NCBI RefSeq assembly: GCF_900116805.1
Contig: NZ_FPBV01000015.1
Span: 1-64,000 of the forward strand
Direction of reading: 5' to 3'
Length of the DNA stretch: 64,000 bases
Source of the DNA: Paenalicyclobacillus macrosporangiidus
GTDB lineage: Bacteria; Bacillota; Bacilli; Alicyclobacillales; Alicyclobacillaceae
Shown: positions 15,235 to 22,151 of the stretch, piece by piece
Position numbering within the stretch: the stretch's first letter is position 1
Layout of the letters: each line of letters starts with the position of its first letter
Program-made: the position numbers and the translations under genes
Notes under the pieces: model-generated
Databases searched by the model: none
Told to the model about the DNA's origin: nothing
What the model saw: only the letters and a program-made list of their open reading frames with translations

Positions 15235-15937
15235 GGGATTCCATCTCCTTTTTCCGGTGTGTCATGATAATGGCCCGAGTCCAATCTCTTAGTGCTTCCT
15301 CTAACGGTTCGAGAATGGGATCGAGCGTACTGCGGATCTCCTTTGGCTTGGGGTACCCATTGATGCGCCAGTCATTTTCGAGCGCCGCAACGCGCTCCGC
15401 GATATCTGCTGGCGCGTACATTGGCTTGGAACGCCAAACAATGATCCAATTCGGATCGTAACAAACTTTCCCACGGAAGATGGTGTGCTTTTGCTTGTAC
15501 GATCCTTCGACCGCGACAGCCAAGAGCGGGCGAATGCGAGGAATCCTGTACCACGGAAGCTCATATGTGTCCCACGGGAAGAACGAGGTGAAATCCTCAC
15601 CTTTTGTGCCATATGCGAGGAAGCTCCACGCATTTGGTGCATTCTGCAGTCCAAATGTGAACATGAGTGCGCATGACTCACACAACCAGGGCGACATGAC
15701 TGGGAAGTAGTCATGGTCAGTAAATGTGGTCAGCAATATGTCACTTCGTGCATACGCTTGTCGTACGCGACGAGTGCAAAAGGAACACCGGGCGTCCACA
15801 TCGTGAGGGGGATGGTCGATCTTCCAGTCGGTACGAGTTTTAACGTGTTCGGCAAACAGGTCGGAAAGAAAAATCAATTTTCCACCTTCTCTGCATGTTC
15901 TATCGCAAGTTTGGGGAAGCGCTGTTCCCTGCGTCAT
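15224..15937 (-). CDS. csf1: Csf1 (Cas8-like) zinc-finger subunit of the type IV effector
   Basis: A 237-residue protein, first in the csf operon. It carries two Cys pairs, CSFC (about 50-53) and CESC (about 86-89), the four-Cys zinc finger expected in Csf1, which acts as the small Cas8-like subunit. The chosen ATG (15937) has AGGA 8 bases upstream; a TTG at 15877 with AAGGTGG before it would give a 217-residue form. The stop overlaps csf2. Csf1 together with csf2 and csf3 defines a type IV locus. No cas1, cas2, cas3, cas9 or dinG is present in the window. Confidence 0.82.
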   Translation of the reverse strand: MTQGTALPQTCDRTCREGGKLIFLSDLFAEHVKTRTDWKIDHPPHDVDARCSFCTRRVRQAYARSDILLTTFTDHDYFPVMSPWLCESCALMFTFGLQNAPNAWSFLAYGTKGEDFTSFFPWDTYELPWYRIPRIRPLLAVAVEGSYKQKHTIFRGKVCYDPNWIIVWRSKPMYAPADIAERVAALENDWRINGYPKPKEIRSTLDPILEPLEEALRDWTRAIIMTHRKKEMESHAE

Positions 15938-16133
15938 TTCGTTTCCTGCTGTAATTGGTGGAGTCTAAGTTTGCGGTACATTTGTGTTGCGGTAGCTACA
16001 ATTATCCAAGCCCGACTACTTAGTAGGTGGCCTTTGGTATCCATTGAAAATCCCTCCCGCTTGGTTTGAACATAGCACAATTCTATATGGCTCACTGTTC
16101 GACTTCTTGTCGAAGTGCTTTTCTTTCGGGCAA

Positions 16134-16457
16134 TTAACGTTTATAGTCCTTTTCGGTCACATCAGTGCATCGTTTCGGGCACCGGTTGGACGTTATGTCG
16201 GGCATCGGTGGGATGTCAAGTTCGTATTCTGCGTGTTCAATTAACCATCGCCCATAAAACACCTTGGCAAGTCCAATGACCGCAAGAGCGACGATCAGGT
16301 AGAATAACCATTCGCGCAGAGACAGAAGGCTATGAAACGTAAGCATACCCAACCACAGGATAGCAATCAGTGTGGCGCCGAAAATACGGAGAATTCCACC
16401 TTTAATTTGGCGTTTTCCATCTTTGACTTGGTCTTCGTCGAGGACTCGCTTAATCAC
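16134..16457 (-). CDS. Small two-helix membrane protein
   Basis: A 107-residue protein from a GTG with GGGGAGG upstream. Two hydrophobic stretches (GATLIAILWLGMLTFHSLL and WLFYLIVALAVIGLAKVFY, about residues 27-70) suggest two membrane helices; the C-terminus is basic and has two Cys. It lies just upstream of the csf operon but about 200 bases separate them. It is divergent from the 16544 gene across the palindrome at 16499-16526. No family recognised. Confidence 0.55.
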   Translation of the reverse strand: MIKRVLDEDQVKDGKRQIKGGILRIFGATLIAILWLGMLTFHSLLSLREWLFYLIVALAVIGLAKVFYGRWLIEHAEYELDIPPMPDITSNRCPKRCTDVTEKDYKR

Positions 16458-16498
16458 CGTGGTACCTCCCCACTGTTCACGAGTGACTCGTAGTGACT

Positions 16499-16526
16499 AA
16501 CTGGGTATACTGAAAGTATACCAGTT
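16499..16526. promoter_or_regulatory. Palindromic operator between divergent genes
   Basis: AACTGGGTATAC and GTATACCAGTT face each other around TGAAA, with one base missing in the right arm. The left arm contains a TATACT -10-like hexamer for the rightward gene. It sits between divergent starts at 16457 and 16544, a typical place for a shared operator. Confidence 0.5.
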
Positions 16527-16543
16527 CCGTGGGGGCGTCGAGT

Positions 16544-17224
16544 ATGTTTCTCTACCGGTCGAGGGTGAAAGGTAGGGACTATGTTCAAATCTGTCGCTCT
16601 GAACGTTTGGAGGGGCGTACAAAGCGCCGGTACGTGGCTGCATTGGGATCAGTCCCGACGGCGTTAGAGGAAGTCACTCGGGCCCTGAACGGCGAAGAGC
16701 CGGTCAAAGACATTCTGCGTCAGGTCGAACGCACCCGGCTGCTGGAGTGGAAAACACGTTTGGAGAACTGGCTGGCGCCGGGAGTGACCAATTCGGCCGG
16801 CTTTCCGGTCCAATCCAATACGAACATCTCTCACCTGCTCGAGCGAGAAGGAAGCGGTAAGCACGTATCACCAGACATCCTGATGTACTGGCTTCAGGTA
16901 TCCCAATCCTCCTTGGGAAGGGCATCTAAGAGAGCGCCAGTCAGAATCCGCATGTTTGAACACGATTACCCTATCGGCCGGTGGATAGAGACTGCAAATA
17001 GGGTGCGCGTGGAGTACACGTGCAATAAACCGTACTTGGACATCGACGGACACGAGTATCCGATACACGTTGTCCTGGTAGTGACTAATCTGCGTGAGAA
17101 GCCCTATTTTGTCCGTTTCAGCGTGGTCTGCGCTGATGGAACAAGGATTGAAATCATCCGGAGGTCGAAGTTCAAGAAAGACCTTGCACCAGAAGTGAAG
17201 CGGTGGAAGCTCGATAACGCATAA
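16544..17224 (+). CDS. Orphan protein with an IS4/IS1634-transposase-like N-terminus
   Basis: About 226 residues from ATG 16544 (a GTG at 16529 is possible). Residues 1-45 (YRSRVKGRDYVQICRSERLEG then RRYVAALGSV) resemble the N-terminal segment of IS1634/IS4-type transposases, but the DDE catalytic part is absent. The rest has no recognised fold: a charged linker, then a beta-rich region. It could be a host-adapted fragment or an unrelated regulator. It is transcribed divergently from the 16134 gene across a palindrome. Confidence 0.5.
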   Translation: MFLYRSRVKGRDYVQICRSERLEGRTKRRYVAALGSVPTALEEVTRALNGEEPVKDILRQVERTRLLEWKTRLENWLAPGVTNSAGFPVQSNTNISHLLEREGSGKHVSPDILMYWLQVSQSSLGRASKRAPVRIRMFEHDYPIGRWIETANRVRVEYTCNKPYLDIDGHEYPIHVVLVVTNLREKPYFVRFSVVCADGTRIEIIRRSKFKKDLAPEVKRWKLDNA

Positions 17225-17273
17225 TACGGGCTGATTCCACTCGGGTACATACCCACACTTGATATCGTTCGTG

Positions 17274-17543
17274 TCATCGTAATCGTTCCGCTTCGACCTT
17301 TCGAAGGTATTTCAACAGCACCGTGCCATGCCATCCTCCCTGGTCCCAATTGATATAGGCACTCTTCCCTGTTAGGGACAGTCCGTCTATGGTGCCGCGC
17401 CCCCATTCCGGGTGCAGTCTGTGGACCACACGGTCGCCTTCTTTGAATGGCGGCGTCTCAAAGTACGCTGCAATCCTTGCTCGCAGCTCCTCGGTAAGGC
17501 CTTCTTCATGAACCCGACGCAATAGTTTCTCTGCTTCAGTCAT
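17274..17543 (-). CDS. Small SH3-like barrel protein
   Basis: An 89-residue protein with AAAGGAGG upstream. A helical N-terminus (TEAEKLLRRVHEEGLTEEL) precedes GDRVVHRLHPEWGRGTIDGL, a short beta-barrel with the 'GDRVxH..hGxGtI' pattern of CarD-like and DUF3553-like domains. Such modules bind proteins or nucleic acids; the partner is unknown. It stands alone next to the TnpB element. Confidence 0.5.
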   Translation of the reverse strand: MTEAEKLLRRVHEEGLTEELRARIAAYFETPPFKEGDRVVHRLHPEWGRGTIDGLSLTGKSAYINWDQGGWHGTVLLKYLRKVEAERLR

Positions 17544-17577
17544 GTCTCATGATCCTCCTTTATCCTGCGAAATTACG

Positions 17578-18850
17578 TCAGCTACCCCAGCCCTAAAGGG
17601 CGGGGCTTGCACCTAGCCTTACGGCTGGCACGATAGGCTGGCTGACAGCAGCCCGCCAGTAGCAGCCATGCCACTGCTGGCAAGGTACTTCCGGGCAATG
17701 TTGCGAGCCGCGTTCAAATCAGCATTCAGTTCAAATCCGCAGTTCCGGCACAAGAAGCGTGATTGCGTCCGTCGGTTAGAACGGTGGACGTATCCGCAAC
17801 ATGAGCACATCTGCGACGTATGGCGAGGGTCAATGCCAACGACAACGCAACCCTTCTCCACCGCCTTGTATTTCAGGAACGAACGTAATTGTGCAAACGT
17901 CCACGAATGCAAGCGGCGGCGGGACTCTCGTCCGCGTTGCTTGACGCGCGTGCGGATGTGATTCAAGTTCTCGACGACAATCACAGTGCCGGGTTCAACG
18001 GAATCGACGATACGCCGACTGAGAACGTGGTCGCAATCGCGGCGGAAGCGGTGAACCTTCCCGGACAGGCGGCGCAAATGCCGCTTGGCCGAGCGAGTGC
18101 CTTTCGCCTGAAGCGCACGCTTCAATCGGAAATACCTGCGGTCAATCTCTTTCCAACGCTTCTCACCGAGGAAGTTGGCGGTGGATGTGACAGCGGGATG
18201 GTTCAATCCCATGTCCACGCCGACGACATTCCCGGTTGGGGAGAAGGAGGCATCTGGAATGGTCACCACGAGATGCAGCCAAAACCGGCCCTTTCGATAG
18301 ACCAGATCGGCGCTATCGAAGCCAGTAGCTTGAGCGAGGAGACGATCCGCATGTGGATTGCGAGCGAATTCAACCGACTGACGGCTTGCAACCGTAGAAA
18401 GGCTGACAACACTCGCGTTCGGGTGAAATGTGTATGTCCGCGCATCGTACCGGATCGGGACCAAGTTCCCGTGGGGGCAAGACGTCTTGCTGCCTTTCTT
18501 CAACCGGTTCAAAGCGGACTTGACGGCCTCCGTCGCACGCACCCGCGCGGCAATCAAAAGTTGCGCAGGCAAGTCCGGATGTTCCACACGGAGAGTGCGG
18601 TACGTCTCGTGGTGCAGCGTCACACCGTTCTTACAACGCTTCTGCCAGCCAACAGCACAGACAGCGTTAAAACAAGCGGTGTGCTCCACGAGGGTCCGCA
18701 ACAGAATTTCCTCCTGTTTGGTTGTGGGTTTCAACAACAATCGGATCGTTCTCCTCATATTTCATACCCTAGCACATTTCGCAGAAAGAGGATGGCGACG
18801 CTCCTCCCCATGCCTAAAGACAGGGGTCTCCGCGCCGGTATAGACTGATA
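17578..18850 (-). mobile_element. IS605/IS607-type TnpB element, full length, TnpB only
   Basis: The left end (to about 18850) has ATCAGTCTAT and GGAGACCCCTG with CTTTAGG; the right end has the GGGCGGGGCTTGC/AGCCCTAAAGGGC hairpin and ends near GGGGTAGCT. No tnpA is present, so movement needs a transposase in trans. By analogy with studied TnpB loci, the 3' end of tnpB plus the right end should encode a guide RNA whose guide is the flanking DNA below 17578. Sequence relics of this same element lie at 10074-10232, 57956-57998 and 59097-59290. Confidence 0.8.
17619..18758 (-). CDS. tnpB: TnpB RNA-guided nuclease, IS605 OrfB family (copy A)
   Basis: A 379-residue TnpB with all three RuvC carboxylates in view: Asp in VVGVDMGLN (about 180), Glu in VIVVENLNHI (about 262) and Asp in LNADLNAARNIA (about 355). 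The zinc-finger pair CSCCGYVH and CRNCGF lies between the last two. TnpB cleaves DNA matching a guide taken from the element's right end, which helps retain the element after excision. The gene looks intact; start ATG is set by the conserved MRRTIRLLLKPT opening. It differs clearly from copy B despite shared ends. Confidence 0.92.
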   Translation of the reverse strand: MRRTIRLLLKPTTKQEEILLRTLVEHTACFNAVCAVGWQKRCKNGVTLHHETYRTLRVEHPDLPAQLLIAARVRATEAVKSALNRLKKGSKTSCPHGNLVPIRYDARTYTFHPNASVVSLSTVASRQSVEFARNPHADRLLAQATGFDSADLVYRKGRFWLHLVVTIPDASFSPTGNVVGVDMGLNHPAVTSTANFLGEKRWKEIDRRYFRLKRALQAKGTRSAKRHLRRLSGKVHRFRRDCDHVLSRRIVDSVEPGTVIVVENLNHIRTRVKQRGRESRRRLHSWTFAQLRSFLKYKAVEKGCVVVGIDPRHTSQMCSCCGYVHRSNRRTQSRFLCRNCGFELNADLNAARNIARKYLASSGMAATGGLLSASLSCQP

Positions 18851-18939
18851 AGATATCCGCTTACGCCGCTTTTTATGTACATCTCGTTCGCGCCCGACAG
18901 AAACATACACTTCGTGTGCGTTGGGTTCATGTGTATGGT

Positions 18940-20140
18940 CATGAACCCCAGCCCTAAAGGGCGGGGCTTGCAGTTGTAGCCTGCGCTATACCGCGTACGG
19001 CTGCATGACTTCAGCCCTACGGCGAATGTTCACCGCAGCGATGGTGTCGGCTGGGCCAGCGAACCCACATTCGACACACTCAAAATTATCCCTTGTGGGG
19101 CGATTGCGTTTGTCCGCATGACCGCAGCTTGGACATGTTCGAGATGTATTGCGCGGATCGACGAACACCACGGGCACACCCGCCAAACGTGCCTTGTACT
19201 CGATGAAGAAGCGAAGCTGATGGAATGCCCAGGAATGCTGGGTGCGACGCTGAGCCTTGCGAACCGTTATCCGGTCACGAATGCCCTTGAGATCTTCAAG
19301 TGCAATCCCGCGCCCGGTGTCTTTGGCTTTCGCAACCAGCACTTTCGCAATGCGATGGTTTACGTTGGTGGCGAAACGGGCTTCCTTGCGGCGACGCTTC
19401 TTCAGCAGACGCTTGGCAGACTTTGTGCCTTTCGATTGCAGGCGTTGGCGAAGGCGTGCGTGGCGATGGCGCAGTCCGTTCACGTGCCCTCCAGAAAACA
19501 CCTCGCCGTCGCTGTCTGTCGCGATGTTCTTAATGCCCAAGTCCACGCCAAGAAATCCATTTGGAGCACCTTGTGGTGGATCTGGGACATCCACAACGAC
19601 AGCGAGGTAGAAGGTGCCATCGCGGTAAATCAGGTCGGCTTGTCCACGAATCCGCTGGAGGCGTGCAGCCTGGTACTCGCCAAACAAAATGGGGACCAAG
19701 ATGCGGCCGCCAAGCGTTAGGATGGACACGCGATCAAGACCTTTCCAAGAAAGGAGGCGTTGGTCATATACGATGGCGCCATGCGGCTTGAATGTCGGCT
19801 TTATCGACTTGTCTCGCTTGTACGCTTCGCACGCCTTAGCGATAGCACGGACGGTCATTTGGGCTGAAAGCCCAAATTCCTTGCGGATACTGTCGTACAC
19901 GAGCTTTTGCAACCGGATCTTGTTTGCAGTGCGATGTTCGAAAGCCACTTCCGCAATCGCATTGCAAGCCGCATTGAACCGTTCCATCGTCTCAAGCAAC
20001 GCTTGGTGCTGTTCAGTTGTGGGTAGCAGCTTGACCATCAACGTCAGGTTCATGCCGTTATTATAGCACAAATCGTTCAATACAATAAGAGCGCGTTTCC
20101 TCCCCATGCCTAAAGACAGGGGCTTCCGCGCAAATCATAT
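18940..20140 (-). mobile_element. Second TnpB element with the same terminal sequences
   Basis: The right end (18948-18975, CCCAGCCCTAAAGGGCGGGG) and left end (20103-20133, CATGCCTAAAGACAGGGG) repeat the ends of the neighbouring element almost exactly, while the gene inside is a different TnpB. About 100 bases separate the two elements, including a CACTTCGTGTG hairpin. Confidence 0.75.
18986..20053 (-). CDS. tnpB: TnpB RNA-guided nuclease (copy B, divergent)
   Basis: About 355 residues from ATG 20053 (opening MNLTLMVKLLPTTEQHQ); an upstream ATG gives a longer form that would run through the element's left end. RuvC residues: Asp in GFLGVDLGIKNIA, Glu in GIALEDLKGI and Asp in GPADTIAAVNIRRR. 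Zinc-finger pairs are CPSCGHA and CVECGF. The last motif reads PADTIAAVNI rather than the usual NADxNAAxNI. The family cleaves guide-matched DNA next to a short element-specific motif. It is only distantly related to copy A though both sit in the same terminal sequences. Confidence 0.9.
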   Translation of the reverse strand: MNLTLMVKLLPTTEQHQALLETMERFNAACNAIAEVAFEHRTANKIRLQKLVYDSIRKEFGLSAQMTVRAIAKACEAYKRDKSIKPTFKPHGAIVYDQRLLSWKGLDRVSILTLGGRILVPILFGEYQAARLQRIRGQADLIYRDGTFYLAVVVDVPDPPQGAPNGFLGVDLGIKNIATDSDGEVFSGGHVNGLRHRHARLRQRLQSKGTKSAKRLLKKRRRKEARFATNVNHRIAKVLVAKAKDTGRGIALEDLKGIRDRITVRKAQRRTQHSWAFHQLRFFIEYKARLAGVPVVFVDPRNTSRTCPSCGHADKRNRPTRDNFECVECGFAGPADTIAAVNIRRRAEVMQPYAV

Positions 20141-20240
20141 GGTGAGTTCAACACACTATTCCGATTTTAAATCCTTTGTAGAACCCTTGTCCCCCGAACG
20201 TGACCTTTCGCAGCATTGAACCAAGCGGAGGTGATGATGC

Positions 20241-20444
20241 ATGCTGCCGCTCGTTTCAGCTGCGTTAACCATCGCCCGGGCCATGCGGGGACTAACCATT
20301 CCGGAGGTTGCGATCATGGCCGGGGTGACCCCGGACGATGTGTTTGACGCTGAGAACTTTCTCGAAGACGTACACCCCGCTACCGTCCAGATCATCGCAG
20401 GGGCACTCGGGATTGACCTGCGTTTGGTGGAGAAGTCTTTCTAA
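20241..20444 (+). CDS. XRE-like helix-turn-helix regulator
   Basis: A 67-residue protein from ATG with GGAGGTGATG upstream. It is a minimal Cro/C1-type fold: helix TIARAMRGLTIPEVAIMAGV, then PDDVFDAENF, and ATVQIIAGALGIDL. Such proteins bind operators as dimers. It is convergent with the zinc-ribbon gene; a hairpin (GCAGGGCCTG/CAGGTCCCTGC, about 20456-20484) separates or ends both. Confidence 0.65.
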   Translation: MLPLVSAALTIARAMRGLTIPEVAIMAGVTPDDVFDAENFLEDVHPATVQIIAGALGIDLRLVEKSF

Positions 20445-20467
20445 CTCAGTTCGGCGCAGGGCCTGTT

Positions 20468-20671
20468 TCAAACCAGGTCCCTGCGGCCGCCCGGGATGAG
20501 TTGGAGCTGGGGACGTGTGGGTTCCACCTGCACGTCCTTTTCGTCGTCATCGAACAATCCGAGCGTCATCTGCTCGATCTCGAAACGGCGCATGGGGGTT
20601 CGACAGAATTTGCAGTACGAGTCTGAGCTGGTTCTGCCGCACTTGGGACATTGATTCGTGATTATCACCAT
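20468..20671 (-). CDS. Zinc-ribbon protein
   Basis: A 67-residue protein. CPKC (about 8-11) and CKFC (about 20-23) make a four-Cys zinc ribbon, followed by an acidic tail (LGLFDDDEKD). Such ribbons occur in small nucleic-acid-associated or scaffold proteins. It lies downstream of the putative endonuclease/methylase/helicase group on the same strand and ends at the convergent hairpin. Confidence 0.6.
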   Translation of the reverse strand: MVIITNQCPKCGRTSSDSYCKFCRTPMRRFEIEQMTLGLFDDDEKDVQVEPTRPQLQLIPGGRRDLV

Positions 20672-20725
20672 TGGCTATCCCTCGTTGCCTCGCTGTAGCT
20701 GTACATGAACGGATGTTTGTTGTGG

Positions 20726-21229
20726 TCAATGGGTGCGAAAAGTCCGATTGGCCCAGGTTACGAAATCGTCCAAGGACATGACGCGGATGTTCTTCCCGGC
20801 TACATCAGCGCCATACAGTCGTTCCTGTGCCGCACGTTTGAGCCAATCCATGGCCCCTTTCTTTGCTCCCGAACCGCCAAGAACGATAAAAATATCCTTT
20901 TCTGGCATGGCCTCGATGGCATTGAGGTAGACGTACGGGTACTTCTCGTCTACGCTTCCCGAGGATTGTTGCCATTTGCATTCGATCCGAATGCGCAGGT
21001 TGTAATCTGCTGAGACGAGCAAGAATTCGGTCTTGCCCTCGTGGCCATAGATCGACGTGTACGGTGCGTGTTGGAGTAGCAGCTCGGTGCCGTATCGTTC
21101 CGGGCGCTTGATGTACTTGGAGAACGGGACGACCGTGAAGCCCTTACTGGTCATGACTTCGCGTATCATCCGTTCCAAGACGGTGCCGGAACTGTTTGCG
21201 AATCCACCCTGGGTGCTCGGACGGTTCAT
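20726..21229 (-). CDS. Putative PD-(D/E)XK restriction endonuclease
   Basis: A 167-residue protein. The pattern GTVLERMIREVMTSKGFTVV...KTEFLLVSADYNLRIRIECKWQ fits the PD-(D/E)XK nuclease core: helix, then a variable strand, then the E-x-K half motif (IECKW, about residue 85). Helical and beta parts follow (DIFIVLGGSGAKKG). It overlaps the Dam-type methylase gene by 4 bases, an arrangement typical of type II restriction-modification pairs. The cleavage site cannot be deduced; the assignment rests on the half motif and context. Confidence 0.6.
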   Translation of the reverse strand: MNRPSTQGGFANSSGTVLERMIREVMTSKGFTVVPFSKYIKRPERYGTELLLQHAPYTSIYGHEGKTEFLLVSADYNLRIRIECKWQQSSGSVDEKYPYVYLNAIEAMPEKDIFIVLGGSGAKKGAMDWLKRAAQERLYGADVAGKNIRVMSLDDFVTWANRTFRTH

Positions 21230-22038
21230 TGGTGCGTACCTCCAAAGAGTGCGAGAACTTCAGTTGCTGTTCCCCGGTTTTCTCCGTCGCAGCTGATGAA
21301 ACGACGCACCTCGAGGTGCTCCACATCTGCCGCGGCGTACGCGTTTTCCGTGAAATCCGTCGCGTGATTGGAGATGAGGACCGGGATGCCCCGCTCTCCA
21401 AGCGTCGTAGCCAGGCGTGCCAAGTCCCGTTGGTCGTCCGGTCCGAATCCTCCGGCCGCGTAGTCAGTAAAATTCGCGGTGTCCGAGAGTGGGACGTATG
21501 GCGGGTCGCAGTAGATCACGTCACCAGATTGGGCCTGGCGCATGACCACGCGAAAGTCTTGGCACACGAATATGGCATGTTGAGCTTTCTGCGCGAAGTA
21601 CCGCATTTCCTCTTTTGGAAAGTACGGGCGCTTGTACCTTCCAAATGGGACGTTAAATTGGCCACTCGTGTTGTACCGGCACAGGCCGTTGTATCCGTGA
21701 CGGTTGAGATACACGAACAGGGCGGATTTGCGCCATGGATCCGTTGTCTCGTTGAACTCTGCACGGAGCGCGTAGTACCGCTCAGACGTGTTGTTCTCGG
21801 GTACGAACAACGTCTCGCAGTACGTGATGAACGAATCTCCATGTTGTTTGAGTGTCTCGTAGACCTGGATGAGGTCTTGGTTGATGTCGGACAACACGTA
21901 CTCTGGGTAGTCCGTGTTCAAGAAAACTGCACCTGAACCTACGAATGGCTCTATGAGCCGGCGTCCAGGTGGCAATCGACGTTTGATATGCTCAACGATG
22001 CGGTACTTCCCGCCGGCCCATTTGAGGAATGGTCGCAT
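21226..22038 (-). CDS. Dam-type (D12 class) adenine-N6 DNA methyltransferase
   Basis: A 270-residue protein with the D12 class order: FLKWAGGKYRIV (SAM-binding motif I, residues 4-15), FVGSGAVFLN (about 35), VLSDINQDLI, and the catalytic DPPYVPLS (about 175). It transfers a methyl group from SAM to adenine N6; Dam and DpnIIA relatives modify GATC, but the target here is not proved. The 4-base overlap with the endonuclease gene suggests a self-protecting pair. Start ATG is followed by RPFLKWAGGK, the expected family opening. Confidence 0.9.
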   Translation of the reverse strand: MRPFLKWAGGKYRIVEHIKRRLPPGRRLIEPFVGSGAVFLNTDYPEYVLSDINQDLIQVYETLKQHGDSFITYCETLFVPENNTSERYYALRAEFNETTDPWRKSALFVYLNRHGYNGLCRYNTSGQFNVPFGRYKRPYFPKEEMRYFAQKAQHAIFVCQDFRVVMRQAQSGDVIYCDPPYVPLSDTANFTDYAAGGFGPDDQRDLARLATTLGERGIPVLISNHATDFTENAYAAADVEHLEVRRFISCDGENRGTATEVLALFGGTHQ

Positions 22039-22151
22039 ATACCTCTCCTTACGTCGTTGACGTCGTTGGCGGAGGTTTGAGCTCCGACCTGTACTTCATT
22101 CTACAGGACAAGCCATGGCTGCGCTGGAACAGCCGGGTTAGATTCGGTTGG

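Noticed and set aside
10235-15937. Type I or III CRISPR system
   Set aside because: No cas3, cas10, cas1 or cas2; the zinc-finger Csf1, Csf2/Csf3 pattern and RecD helicase fit type IV.
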